Below, in pieces: positions 1 through 6,960 of a stretch of 37,100 nucleotides of DNA. The translations under genes and the position numbers were made by a program. The DNA is from CBFDBF01 sp050287725 (GTDB lineage: Bacteria > Pseudomonadota > Gammaproteobacteria > Chromatiales > Chromatiaceae), in NCBI GenBank assembly GCA_050287725.1, contig JBNKCL010000102.1, positions 1 to 37,100 of the forward strand, read 5' to 3'. The stretch's first letter is position 1, and every line of letters begins with the position of its first letter. The notes under the pieces were generated by a model that was not told the DNA's origin, did not search any database, and worked only from the letters and a program-made list of their open reading frames with translations.

Positions 1-67
1 GCAGAAACTCGGTGATACCCTCGACGATCCCGAGCAGCAGCGCTTTCAGTGCGAGAATGATGTCCAT
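1..67 (-). CDS. uppP: Undecaprenyl-diphosphate phosphatase UppP (N-terminal 22 residues only)
   Basis: Only the start of this gene is in the window; it continues off the left edge. Reading the minus strand from an ATG at 65-67 gives MDIILALKALLLGIVEGITE followed by FL, the characteristic UppP/BacA N-terminus. The family is an integral inner-membrane phosphatase that recycles the undecaprenyl carrier used in peptidoglycan synthesis. The helix carrying the EGxTEFL motif is the first part of its active-site region. It lies 67 nt downstream of rhlE on the same strand, so read-through from rhlE is possible. Identification rests on this short but highly diagnostic stretch. Confidence 0.85.
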   Translation of the reverse strand, partial: MDIILALKALLLGIVEGITEFL

Positions 68-134
68 GGCGGCCTGTTAGAAAAAGACCGCAGCACTATA
101 ACAAAAAACCCCGGACGAATTCCCGCCGTAGTTG

Positions 135-1433
135 TTACCCCCGGCCGCGCTGCCGCGCGCCGCGTTCGCCTCCGGACCGCTGTCTTTGACCGTTGGTTCG
201 GCCGTGGGGCGCACTGCGGGCGGTGTGCCGGGCCGGTTTCGGATTGCCGCCCCGACGCGGCGCGCCACGGCCCTGGACGATGGGTTCCGGCTTGATCGAC
301 GGGTCGGGTTCGAAGCCGGGGACGACCTCGCGCGGCAGTTCGCGCTTCAGCATGCGTTCGATATCGCGCAACAGCTTCTCCTCGTCCACGCACACCAACG
401 ACATGGCTTCACCCTCGTTACCGGCGCGGCCGGTGCGACCGATCCGGTGTACATAGTCTTCCGGCACGTTGGGCAGCTCAAAATTGACTACATGGGGCAA
501 CTGATCGATATCGAGGCCGCGGGCCGCGATGTCGGTGGCCACCAGCACGCGAATGGCGCCGCGTTTGAAGTCCGCCAATGCCCGGGTGCGGGCACCCTGG
601 CTCTTGTTGCCGTGGATGGCGGCGGCGCTGATGCCGTCCTTGCCCAGTTGTTCCGCCAGGCGGTTGGCGCCGTGCTTGGTGCGGGTGAATACCAGCACCT
701 GGCGCCAGTTGTTGGAGCCCACCAGGAACGAAAGCAGCTCGCGTTTGCGCACCCGGTCCACCGGATGGACTACCTGGGTCACCAGTTCGGCGGCGGTATT
801 GCGGCGCGCCACTTCGATCAGCACCGGATTCCGCAGCAGGCCGTCGGCCAGCTTGCGGATCTCCTCGGAGTAGGTGGCGGAGAACAGCAGGTTCTGCCGC
901 TGTTTCGGCAGCAGGGCCAGCACCTTGCGGATATCGTGGATGAAACCCATGTCCAGCATCCGGTCGGCCTCGTCCAGCACCAGAATCTCAACCTGCGACA
1001 GATCCACCGTCTTCTGACCGGCGTGATCGAGCAGGCGTCCCGGTGTGGCCACCAGGATATCGACGCCCCGGCGCAGCATATCGATCTGCGGTTTGATGTT
1101 GACGCCGCCGAAGATCACCGTGGATTTGAGGGGCAGGTGTTTGCCGTAGGTGACGGTACTCTGATGCACCTGGGCCGCCAGTTCGCGTGTCGGTGTCAGG
1201 ATCAGGGCACGGATCACCGGCCGGTCCGGACGTGGCCGGGCATGCAGCAGTTGCAGCAGCGGCAGGGTGAAACCGGCGGTCTTGCCGGTACCGGTCTGCG
1301 CGCCGGCAAGGATATCGCGTCCTTGCAGGACCACGGGGATCGCCTGACGCTGGATCGGAGTGGGCTCGCGGTAGCCCTGTTCAGTGGCTGCACGCAGCAG
1401 TTCGGCCGTGAGGCCGAGGGTATCGAATGACAT
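135..1433 (-). CDS. rhlE: DEAD-box ATP-dependent RNA helicase, RhlE type
   Basis: A 432-residue superfamily 2 helicase expected to unwind short RNA duplexes in the cytoplasm during ribosome assembly, RNA decay or cold adaptation. Visible motifs in order: Q-motif around residues 22-29 (EPTPIQRQ), Walker A AQTGTGKT at 45-52, PTRELA at 81-86, DEAD at 154-157, SAT at 185-187, ARGLD at 304-308 and HRIGRTGR at 329-336. The helicase core ends near 370. The remaining 60 residues form a low-complexity tail rich in Arg, Gly and Pro, typical of RhlE/SrmB-like proteins and probably an RNA-binding extension. It lies upstream of uppP on the same strand. The ribosome-binding site ahead of the ATG is weak. 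RhlE is favoured over DeaD or SrmB because of length and N-terminus; the family call is secure, the exact subfamily slightly less so. Confidence 0.93.
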   Translation of the reverse strand: MSFDTLGLTAELLRAATEQGYREPTPIQRQAIPVVLQGRDILAGAQTGTGKTAGFTLPLLQLLHARPRPDRPVIRALILTPTRELAAQVHQSTVTYGKHLPLKSTVIFGGVNIKPQIDMLRRGVDILVATPGRLLDHAGQKTVDLSQVEILVLDEADRMLDMGFIHDIRKVLALLPKQRQNLLFSATYSEEIRKLADGLLRNPVLIEVARRNTAAELVTQVVHPVDRVRKRELLSFLVGSNNWRQVLVFTRTKHGANRLAEQLGKDGISAAAIHGNKSQGARTRALADFKRGAIRVLVATDIAARGLDIDQLPHVVNFELPNVPEDYVHRIGRTGRAGNEGEAMSLVCVDEEKLLRDIERMLKRELPREVVPGFEPDPSIKPEPIVQGRGAPRRGGNPKPARHTARSAPHGRTNGQRQRSGGERGARQRGRG

Positions 1434-1828
1434 GTAATGATTACTCTATGATGTGGCCAGCCCGCCGGGGCGGGATCGGTCCAGGCAAATTCTGAAGACT
1501 ATCGGGGTTGACCGCAAAGGAGGGACCGCGAGAGGACCGGCGCAGACCGAAAGCGCCGGTAAACAGCATTATACGTGAAATCGGGAGGGGTTGCCTGCAA
1601 TAAGAAGGTAGCCCCCGGTTTTGGCGAAGAAGTTGACCTATGCGTGGATCGCGCGCATGAATCCGGTACTCTCGCCAAGACACCAAGCACGCAAAGAGAT
1701 CAAACGCGATGATTTCTTGGCGTTCTTTGCGCCTTAGCGAGAGTCAGATTCTTCAAGAAAACCGCGACCGGTCAGGGCAGTGTGGCACTGTCCCGGCAGG
1801 TTCTTCAGTCGCCTTGAACGTCAGGGAA
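1434..1828. other. Non-coding spacer between the RRM gene and rhlE
   Basis: A 395-nt stretch separating two minus-strand genes. I see no convincing coding frame. The short minus-strand frames here have no family resemblance and run through a palindromic repeat at 1669-1743. It probably contains the rhlE promoter, but I could not pick a convincing -35/-10 pair. Confidence 0.6.
1669..1743. repeat. Palindromic intergenic repeat, CTCGCCAAG family, copy 1
   Basis: The left arm starts CTCTCGCCAAGACACCAAGC (1669) and runs on into a CGCAAAG core. The right arm ends at 1743 and, read on the minus strand, starts CTCTCGCTAAGGCGCAAAGA. The arms can pair into a long imperfect hairpin with a loop of roughly 10-15 nt. 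The same arm consensus (CTCGCCAAG-R-CGCCAAG-NN-CGCAAAG) recurs at 24985-25254, so it is a dispersed family and not a one-off hairpin. No transposase or terminal target duplication is visible. Confidence 0.75.
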
Positions 1829-2104
1829 TTAGAAGCTGCGACGACGTTTGTTGCGATCGTCCGACCTTGGCTGTGCCTGATTTACCTTCAACGAACGACC
1901 ATCGTTCATCTTGCCGTTCAGGGCCTTGATGGCCGCGTCCGCTTCAGAGTTGCTCGGCATCTCAACAAAACCGAAACCTTTCGACTGGCCGCTCATGCGG
2001 TCTTTGATCAGTTCGGCACTGGCGATCTCGCCAAAGGCGGAGAACATCTCACGCAGATCGTCTTCGTTTACGCTGTAGGCGAGGTTTCCAACATATAATT
2101 TCAT
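1829..2104 (-). CDS. Small RNA-binding protein with one RRM domain
   Basis: A 91-residue protein made almost wholly of one RNA recognition motif. RNP2 is seen as LYVGNL (residues 3-8) and RNP1 as KGFGFVEM (42-49), each carrying the aromatic residues that stack on RNA bases. The last dozen residues are basic (NKRRRSF end). These single-RRM proteins are common in cyanobacteria and in several proteobacteria. They are often cold-induced and thought to bind single-stranded RNA; a precise target is not known. The start is supported by GGAGAAAGC immediately before the ATG at 2104. A long 5' region (2105-2448) containing a palindrome lies upstream, compatible with regulation at transcription or leader level. 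Family call is firm; physiological role is open. Confidence 0.92.
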   Translation of the reverse strand: MKLYVGNLAYSVNEDDLREMFSAFGEIASAELIKDRMSGQSKGFGFVEMPSNSEADAAIKALNGKMNDGRSLKVNQAQPRSDDRNKRRRSF

Positions 2105-2448
2105 GCTTTCTCCATAGGTAGCATCGGGTGATTAGGGTATCGCGGGTACGCGCCGCAATCGCGGTGACGTTCGTCGATAACTGGGTGTAGCGAACGCGGT
2201 AGTGCGAAGCTATACACCGGTTGAGTGGGGGGATCCCGTACCTGTTACTAGGTTGGGGGGCGAACCCGAATCATAAAATCGGCTTCGCTTTCCTGAATGT
2301 ATCGGGAGGTGACAGTAGAGCCAATGGTAGATCGGAATGTAGTGTAACAAATACACTATACGCAAGTTACCGGCTGTTTACCACCATAATCTTGACAATA
2401 AAAGGCGTTTTCGCGGCGCTTGAATATCGGTAAGACGGCGGGGCGGTA
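2105..2448. other. Upstream region of the RRM gene, no coding sequence seen
   Basis: A 344-nt gap between two minus-strand genes. It holds a 7-bp palindrome at 2340-2358 overlapping a TATAGT hexamer on the minus strand. It also holds a weak imperfect hairpin near 2183-2219 (GGTGTAGC against GCTATACACC). I found no plausible small protein. It reads as the promoter/leader of the RRM gene. Confidence 0.5.
2340..2360 (-). promoter_or_regulatory. Candidate -10 element overlapped by a palindromic operator-like site
   Basis: The sequence TAGTGTA-ACAAA-TACACTA (2340-2358) is a perfect 7-bp inverted repeat. On the minus strand it is immediately preceded by, and overlaps, TATAGT (2355-2360), which could be a -10 hexamer for the RRM gene 235 nt downstream. 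The matching -35 (TGGTAA at 2378-2383, 17-bp spacing) is poor. A repressor site covering the -10 is a reasonable reading, but only inference. Confidence 0.3.
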
Positions 2449-3108
2449 CTACTGGAAACGGCGCCGGTAATTCAGCACATGCCCGTTTCGTACCGATTTC
2501 CGGATCGGCTGGTGTTCCGACCAGGCGGTTTCCCGCACAAACCCGAGGGCGGCCAATTCGCGGCTGAAGCGCCCGTGATATCCGCGGCCCGGGTCGATGA
2601 TGATCACCTCCGCCTCGTCCCTGGCATGCCGGTCGATGAAGCCCGCCAGCAGTTTGGGATGGTCCGGCTCATACAATAGATCGCTGCCGATAATGAGGTC
2701 GAATTCACCGAGCGGTGCATCGGTGTCTTCCCAGGAACCGGCGCGATAGCGCAGCGGCGGAAGCCGATTCAGGACCAGGTTCTTTTTGAGAAAGCTCTCT
2801 GCCAACGGGTGGAGATCGGTGGAGGTAATGTCGGCTCCCTGGCGATGCAGCACCAGGCTGGCGAGCGCCAGGCCGCACCCGACCTCCAGAACGCGCCTTC
2901 CTTCCAGTTCGAAGGTAGCCATGGTGTTGGCCAGAAACAGACCGGACGGCCACAACAGACCGAAGATAGGCCACATTGCCGGTGCGATGCCGGCCTGTTC
3001 CGCCTCTCCCTCGGGATCATAGTACTGTTGCCGATCGAGCAGCGAGCGAATGCGGAAACGGGTATCGCCGATGGCGACGGTCTCAAATTTAACCTGGTAA
3101 TGTTGCAT
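2449..3108 (-). CDS. Class I SAM-dependent methyltransferase (Methyltransf_16-like)
   Basis: A 219-residue Rossmann-fold methyltransferase. Motif I is EVGCGLA at 75-81, the acidic residue after strand 2 is D98 (STDLHP), and motif IV is GSDLLYEP at 141-148. The N-terminal part includes WPIFGLLWPSG, matching the W-x(n)-W-P-S-G-x-x-L signature of METTL21/nicotinamide N-methyltransferase-like (Methyltransf_16) proteins, several of which methylate protein lysines. The substrate cannot be inferred here. It is transcribed divergently from menC across about 310 nt, and the RRM gene lies downstream on the same strand, 344 nt away. Family confidence is high, substrate unknown. Confidence 0.85.
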   Translation of the reverse strand: MQHYQVKFETVAIGDTRFRIRSLLDRQQYYDPEGEAEQAGIAPAMWPIFGLLWPSGLFLANTMATFELEGRRVLEVGCGLALASLVLHRQGADITSTDLHPLAESFLKKNLVLNRLPPLRYRAGSWEDTDAPLGEFDLIIGSDLLYEPDHPKLLAGFIDRHARDEAEVIIIDPGRGYHGRFSRELAALGFVRETAWSEHQPIRKSVRNGHVLNYRRRFQ

Positions 3109-3420
3109 GCGGCGGACGGATCATTGGCATATCTGTGGAATGCACCGATCAGATAGGCATGACGCGTCCGCAGAGGCGCAAGGCAAAGCCGAGAAGGCAT
3201 TTCGGGGTGAGTGTCAGGCGGCAGTATAACAGTTTCATCATCCGGGGTGGACGTATGAAAATACCGCCTACCAGTCTTGATGTTTATTTCCACGCGGCCC
3301 ACGGTTATATCCAATGTCTGATCCGATGCCGGTTCCAAACGCCTGCTGGCGGTTTGAAACTGTTATGATCAATGCGGTTGTCAGCGTCTACGGATACGCC
3401 TTTTGGGTTGAGACGGAAAC
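3109..3420. promoter_or_regulatory. Divergent intergenic region, methyltransferase / menC
   Basis: A 312-nt gap carrying both promoters. Near menC there is an imperfect inverted repeat (CCAAACGCC, about 3335-3343, against GGCGGTTTG, about 3348-3356), followed by TATGAT at 3364-3369, which could be a -10. No matching -35 at the right spacing was found. No coding frame with protein-like character was recognised. Confidence 0.35.
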
Positions 3421-4521
3421 ATGTCGATGGCTATTGATCGCCCCCTGATCCTCCGCGCAAGTGCGATTCCTTACCGCCTGCCGTTAGGTAGTGTGTGGCG
3501 AAGCCGTATCGAAACGCTCGATGAACGACGCGGATTTCTGGTGGAGCTGGAGACAGGGGAGGGTAGCCGCGGTTATGGCGACTGCGCGCCGCTGCCGTTC
3601 ATCGGCACCGAAACCCTTCCGCAGGCGGAAGCGCGCCTGCAGGAGTTACTGCACAACCTGATGAGACTTTCTCCCGCAGAGGCGCTGACGCAACTGCCGT
3701 CCGATCCAAAACATCCGGCGGCCCGCTGCGGCGTCGAGACCGCACTGCTGGATCTCCTCGCGAGGCGCGAAGGCAAACCGCTGCACCGCTGGCTGAACCC
3801 GCAATCCAACCCGGAGATCCTGGTGAACGCCTCCCTGGGCGGGTTGGATGAAAAGACCGCGATCAGAGCCCGGACGGCGCTGCAAGATGGATTTCGGGTG
3901 CTCAAGCTGAAGGTCGGTATTTCCGATCTCGCGTCAGAATTGCAACTGCTGGAGCGCCTGTCCGGCGAACTGCCGGCAGATACGCAACTGCGACTGGATG
4001 CCAACCGTGCCTGGGAACCGGAAGAAGCCAGGCGGTTCCTGCGCGGGATCGAGGGGTTGCCGGTGGAGTCGTTGGAGGAGCCGCTGCGGCAATCCCGGCT
4101 TGAAGAACTGGCGGAGTTGCAAACGGAATGCGGTTGCGCCCTGGCCCTGGACGAGTCTCTGGCCGAACTGGATATCGAACAGCTGTTGCAACAACCGCCG
4201 GTCCGGCGCCTGATCCTGAAACCCACGGCGCGGGGCGGCTTGCTGCCGGCGATGGAGCTTGCGAAAAGGGCGGCGGCTGCCGGCATCGAGGGTGTGGTGA
4301 CCACCTCGCTGGACAGCGCTGCCGGTGTCTGGGCGGCGGCCCAACTTGCTGCTGCATGCGCTAATCCGCTGGCGCACGGGCTTGCCACTGCGGAGTGGTT
4401 GGCGCAGGATGTGGGGCGTCCCCCTCATGTTGAAAACGGCGTTATTCGGCTTCCGGCAATTCCAGGAAGCGGCTTCATCCCACATGAATATCTGCTTGCG
4501 ACGAATTACCAGGTTTCCTAA
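3421..4521 (+). CDS. menC: o-Succinylbenzoate synthase (MenC)
   Basis: A 366-residue enolase-superfamily enzyme predicted to dehydrate SHCHC to o-succinylbenzoate in menaquinone synthesis. The N-terminal capping domain contains GYGDCAPLP (51-59) and ETLPQAEARL. The barrel shows the acid/base lysine motif LKLK (K162/K164), metal ligands in LDAN (D193), ESLEEP (E219) and LDES (D244), and the second catalytic lysine in LILKPTARGG (K267). The C-terminal AHGLATAEWLAQD pattern favours MenC over dipeptide epimerases of the same superfamily. ATG 3421 follows GAGACGG; ATG 3427 is an alternative. Two further menaquinone-type genes lie within 5 kb (thioesterase at 6508, menE at 6961), supporting the assignment. 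The last 14 or so residues (after GSGF) look like a non-conserved tail. Confidence 0.87.
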   Translation: MSMAIDRPLILRASAIPYRLPLGSVWRSRIETLDERRGFLVELETGEGSRGYGDCAPLPFIGTETLPQAEARLQELLHNLMRLSPAEALTQLPSDPKHPAARCGVETALLDLLARREGKPLHRWLNPQSNPEILVNASLGGLDEKTAIRARTALQDGFRVLKLKVGISDLASELQLLERLSGELPADTQLRLDANRAWEPEEARRFLRGIEGLPVESLEEPLRQSRLEELAELQTECGCALALDESLAELDIEQLLQQPPVRRLILKPTARGGLLPAMELAKRAAAAGIEGVVTTSLDSAAGVWAAAQLAAACANPLAHGLATAEWLAQDVGRPPHVENGVIRLPAIPGSGFIPHEYLLATNYQVS

Positions 4522-4558
4522 AGATCAACTCTTGGCCAGGGGTATTGGAGAAGTGAAA

Positions 4559-5080
4559 GTGCGGTTGAATCACGCTGTTGCAATCCCAAGGGTAATTCCG
4601 CTGCTTGCGATACTGTTGAGCGCATGTGTAAATGCGGGCGGACTGACGAATGACTCTTTCGGTGATATCACCATAGGCATGGATGAAGCGGCCGCAAGGG
4701 AGATATTGGCGAATTATGTTACCGATGAAGAACTTTATGATGAACCATATGATTGCCATTATCTGGCGCCGCCGGAGACCGTAAAGGGTGTCTATTACAT
4801 GATGATAGACGCGAAAGTGGTTCGTTTTGATATAGATGACAAAGAATTGAATATTGCGACCATGGAAGGCGTCGGCATCGGTTCCTCAAAATCGGACGTT
4901 TTGCGAGTCTATCGAAATGCCGAGATTTCTCCTCATCCATATATTTCGCCGGATGGGGAATACATCGAGGTCAAACTTCCTAACGGCAACGGTATTATCT
5001 TTGAGACAGAACATGACGTTGTCACGAGTTTTCGTTTAGGCAGCTATCCGGCCGTTGAATATATCGAAGGGTGTTTGTAA
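4559..5080 (+). CDS. Predicted lipoprotein, unknown function
   Basis: A 173-residue protein with a type II signal peptide: basic start (VRLNH), hydrophobic stretch IPLLAILL and lipobox LLSAC, so lipid attachment at the cysteine near residue 23 is expected. GTG at 4559 is chosen because GGAG ends 8 nt before it; GTG at 4553 is in frame but too close. The frame stays open further upstream inside menC, which I do not regard as coding. The mature part has two similar modules, each with a glycine-rich turn (ITIGMDEAAAREIL and VGIGSSKSDVLRVY), reminiscent of SmpA/OmlA- or BLIP-like folds. This is only a structural guess. Base composition is clearly more AT-rich than the neighbours, suggesting separate acquisition. 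No function can be given. Confidence 0.75.
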   Translation: MRLNHAVAIPRVIPLLAILLSACVNAGGLTNDSFGDITIGMDEAAAREILANYVTDEELYDEPYDCHYLAPPETVKGVYYMMIDAKVVRFDIDDKELNIATMEGVGIGSSKSDVLRVYRNAEISPHPYISPDGEYIEVKLPNGNGIIFETEHDVVTSFRLGSYPAVEYIEGCL

Positions 5081-5172
5081 TGAGCCGGGCGGTGCGGGGT
5101 ATCGTGCGGTGGCGGTGATGACATCGCGAGAGAGCGGATTCGGACTGCCGCGCAAGCTTGTTTCGGAATTCC

Positions 5173-5204
5173 AAAAAGAAACCCCGCTAAAGGAGCGGGG
5201 TTTC
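5173..5204 (-). terminator. Rho-independent terminator of mscL
   Basis: A perfect stem pairs GAAACCCCGCT (5178-5188) with AGCGGGGTTTC (5194-5204) around a 5-nt loop. On the minus strand the stem is followed by a T-run, seen as AAAAA at 5173-5177. It sits between the convergent lipoprotein gene and mscL and may stop transcripts in both directions, although the T-run serves mscL. Confidence 0.9.
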
Positions 5205-5238
5205 GGCGTTTAACGACCGCAGCAGTATTCGGTTCGCA

Positions 5239-5694
5239 TCAACTCAATTCGCTGGTGCAATGGGGGCAGCGGCTTGCCTTGATCGGAACGGAACTGCAGC
5301 AGAAGGGGCATTCCTTATCCGTCGGGTCGGTCGGCGCTTCCTCGGATTTTTTTTGCAGCCTGTTCATGCCTTTGATCAGCAGGAATACGGCGAACGCCAC
5401 GATCAGGAAGCTGATTACGCTGTTGATGAAAAGACCGGCGTTCAGGGTCACGGCTCCGGCCTCTTTGGCGGCCGCCAAGGTAGCGTAGGGGCCCGCAACG
5501 GCTCCTTCCTTGAGGGTGAGGAACAGATCGGAAAAATCGACCCCGCCCAGGAGCAGGCCGATGGGCGGCATGACGACATCATTTACCAGGCTTTTGACGA
5601 TGGTGCCGAAGGCGCCGCCGATGATGATGCCGACCGCCATATCGACCACGTTGCCCCGCATGGCGAATTTTTTAAACTCTTCCACTAATGCCAT
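5239..5694 (-). CDS. mscL: Large-conductance mechanosensitive channel MscL
   Basis: A 151-residue inner-membrane channel that releases solutes on hypo-osmotic shock. It begins EEFKKFAMRGNVVDMAVG, the conserved amphipathic N-helix and start of TM1, and continues with IIIGGAFGTIVKSLVNDVVMP. TM2 lies around LFINSVISFLIVAFAVFLL. After the second helix comes KKSEEAPTDPTDKE and then a two-knuckle cysteine module (CPFC and CPHC), a zinc-ribbon-like ending seen in a subset of MscL proteins in place of the plain charged bundle. The start at 5694 is set by GGGGAGA just upstream; an in-frame upstream start would add 15 non-conserved residues. A strong terminator follows. Confidence 0.96.
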   Translation of the reverse strand: MALVEEFKKFAMRGNVVDMAVGIIIGGAFGTIVKSLVNDVVMPPIGLLLGGVDFSDLFLTLKEGAVAGPYATLAAAKEAGAVTLNAGLFINSVISFLIVAFAVFLLIKGMNRLQKKSEEAPTDPTDKECPFCCSSVPIKASRCPHCTSELS

Positions 5695-5941
5695 TGTTGT
5701 TCTCCCCGTGATAGTGGTTGGGCGGAGGGGCTCCTCCACAAGAGTATTCTACGCGGAAATTATGGGCCTACCTATAACCGGATAACGCCGTTATTTTGAA
5801 AATCCCGCGATTGTTCACAGATTGCGGTCTGACGGGATCGCCCTGGATACGGCTTGAATCCGGTCGCGTTAGCGCATAATGTTGCGATGATGTTCTGATG
5901 TATATGGAATGCTGAAAGGAGCGGGTATCCGGGATGACAAA

Positions 5942-6424
5942 ATGCGGTTGGCATTCACCCTCCTGATTCTCCTATTACCGATATTCTGCATCGCCGCCGG
6001 CAAGGCCGATCGGGTGCTGGTGGATAAATCGGAAGCCAAACTCTACCTGCTCAAGAGCGGAGAGGTGATTAAGGGGTATAGTGTGGTTTTCGGCGCAAAT
6101 CCGGTGGGCCATAAACAGCAGGAGGGGGACGAGCGGACACCGGAAGGGGATTATGTGCTGGATTACAAAAAGGCGGACAGTTCTTTCCACCGGGCGATCC
6201 ATATCTCCTATCCGAATGCCGAAGATAGCGCGCGGGCGAAGGCGCGCGGAGTCCGCCCCGGCGGCCTGATCATGATCCATGGGCAGCCGAACGGTATGTG
6301 GTGGTTGGCGTATATCACCCAGCTTTTTAATTGGACCAATGGTTGTATCGCGCTGACCAACTCCGACATGGACGAGGTCTGGAATGCGGTGGATGCCGGT
6401 ACGCCCATTACCATCCAACCCTAA
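5942..6424 (+). CDS. Exported L,D-transpeptidase (YkuD domain)
   Basis: A 160-residue periplasmic enzyme with an N-terminal signal peptide (MRLAFTLLILLLPIFCIAAG). The YkuD catalytic core shows the histidine in IMIHGQPNG (H113) and the nucleophile cysteine in WTNGCIALTNSDMDEVW (C135). These enzymes form 3-3 cross-links in peptidoglycan or attach lipoproteins to it; without LysM or other binding domains, which activity applies cannot be told. The protein is essentially one minimal catalytic domain, like the YafK-type group. ATG 5942 gives a clean signal peptide; an in-frame ATG at 5909 would put 11 extra residues before it. It is followed by the thioesterase gene 83 nt downstream. Confidence 0.88.
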   Translation: MRLAFTLLILLLPIFCIAAGKADRVLVDKSEAKLYLLKSGEVIKGYSVVFGANPVGHKQQEGDERTPEGDYVLDYKKADSSFHRAIHISYPNAEDSARAKARGVRPGGLIMIHGQPNGMWWLAYITQLFNWTNGCIALTNSDMDEVWNAVDAGTPITIQP

Positions 6425-6507
6425 GGCGGATGGGTTGGGCTTGAAAGATGCACGATCCCTGTGCATGCTCTTGTCTCACAGTGTCACGACATAAGAAGAG
6501 GGACTTT

Positions 6508-6927
6508 ATGCCGCCGGACCGTTTCGATTACCGCTTTACCGTCGCGTTGCATGATATCGATGCAGCGGGGGTGATCTTTTTCGGCCATCTGTTCCGTCAT
6601 GCCCATAACACCTTTGAGGCGTTCATGGCCTATGTCGGATTTGATTTGCCCGCGATTCTGGAACAGGGGAGATACGGTCTTCCCGTGGTTCACAGCGAGG
6701 CCGATTTTTTCAAGCCCATCCGGTATGGAGACAAACTGCGCGTGATCGCAGAGGTTGCGGAGTTGGGGCATGCCTCGTTCGCGATGGCCTACGGATTTCA
6801 CAACGAGTCCGGCAACCCCGTGGCACGCGTACGGACCGTGCATGTGGTGGTGGATAGAAGCCAAGGGAAGAGCATGCCGATCCCGGAAGAGTTGCGAACG
6901 GCACTCACGGGTTTTCTGGCGGGATGA
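6508..6927 (+). CDS. Hotdog acyl-CoA thioesterase, probable 1,4-dihydroxy-2-naphthoyl-CoA hydrolase
   Basis: A 139-residue single hotdog domain of the 4-hydroxybenzoyl-CoA thioesterase class. The N-terminal signature HDIDAAGVIFFGHLFRHAHN contains the catalytic aspartate (D16) and the G-V-x-F-F turn. Substrate-pocket residues continue through FFKPIRYGD. Members of this group in cyanobacteria and some proteobacteria hydrolyse DHNA-CoA in phylloquinone/menaquinone synthesis. Lying between menC and menE makes that role likely here, by context. An alternative is a general YbgC-like thioesterase. ATG 6508 has AAGAAGAGGG 6 nt upstream; an in-frame upstream start at 6448 lacks conservation. The gene is convergent with menE. 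Confidence 0.8.
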   Translation: MPPDRFDYRFTVALHDIDAAGVIFFGHLFRHAHNTFEAFMAYVGFDLPAILEQGRYGLPVVHSEADFFKPIRYGDKLRVIAEVAELGHASFAMAYGFHNESGNPVARVRTVHVVVDRSQGKSMPIPEELRTALTGFLAG

Positions 6928-6931
6928 AATT

Positions 6932-6954
6932 CCCTCCCCGCAAGCGGGGGAGGG
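6932..6954. terminator. GC-rich hairpin between convergent genes
   Basis: CCCTCCCCGC (6932-6941) pairs with GCGGGGGAGGG (6944-6954) apart from one extra G. There is no T-run, so it is either a weak bidirectional terminator or a member of the CTCCCC...GGGGAG palindromes also found at 8441, 8510 and 35387. Confidence 0.55.
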
Positions 6955-6960
6955 TGTGGG

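Noticed and set aside
132..1430. 432-residue open frame on the plus strand opposite rhlE
   Set aside because: It exactly mirrors the helicase gene, has no protein-family features and arises from GC-rich codon use.
3421..4521. Dipeptide epimerase as an alternative for menC
   Set aside because: The N-terminal CAPLP pattern and the C-terminal HGLATAEWL text fit MenC better, and the neighbours are menaquinone-like.
4325..4558. N-terminal extension of the lipoprotein frame inside menC
   Set aside because: It overlaps the last catalytic region of menC, has Arg/Trp-rich non-conserved sequence, and a proper signal peptide begins only at 4559.
5081..5172. Small gene or RNA between the lipoprotein and the mscL terminator
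   Set aside because: Too short and without a recognisable pattern.
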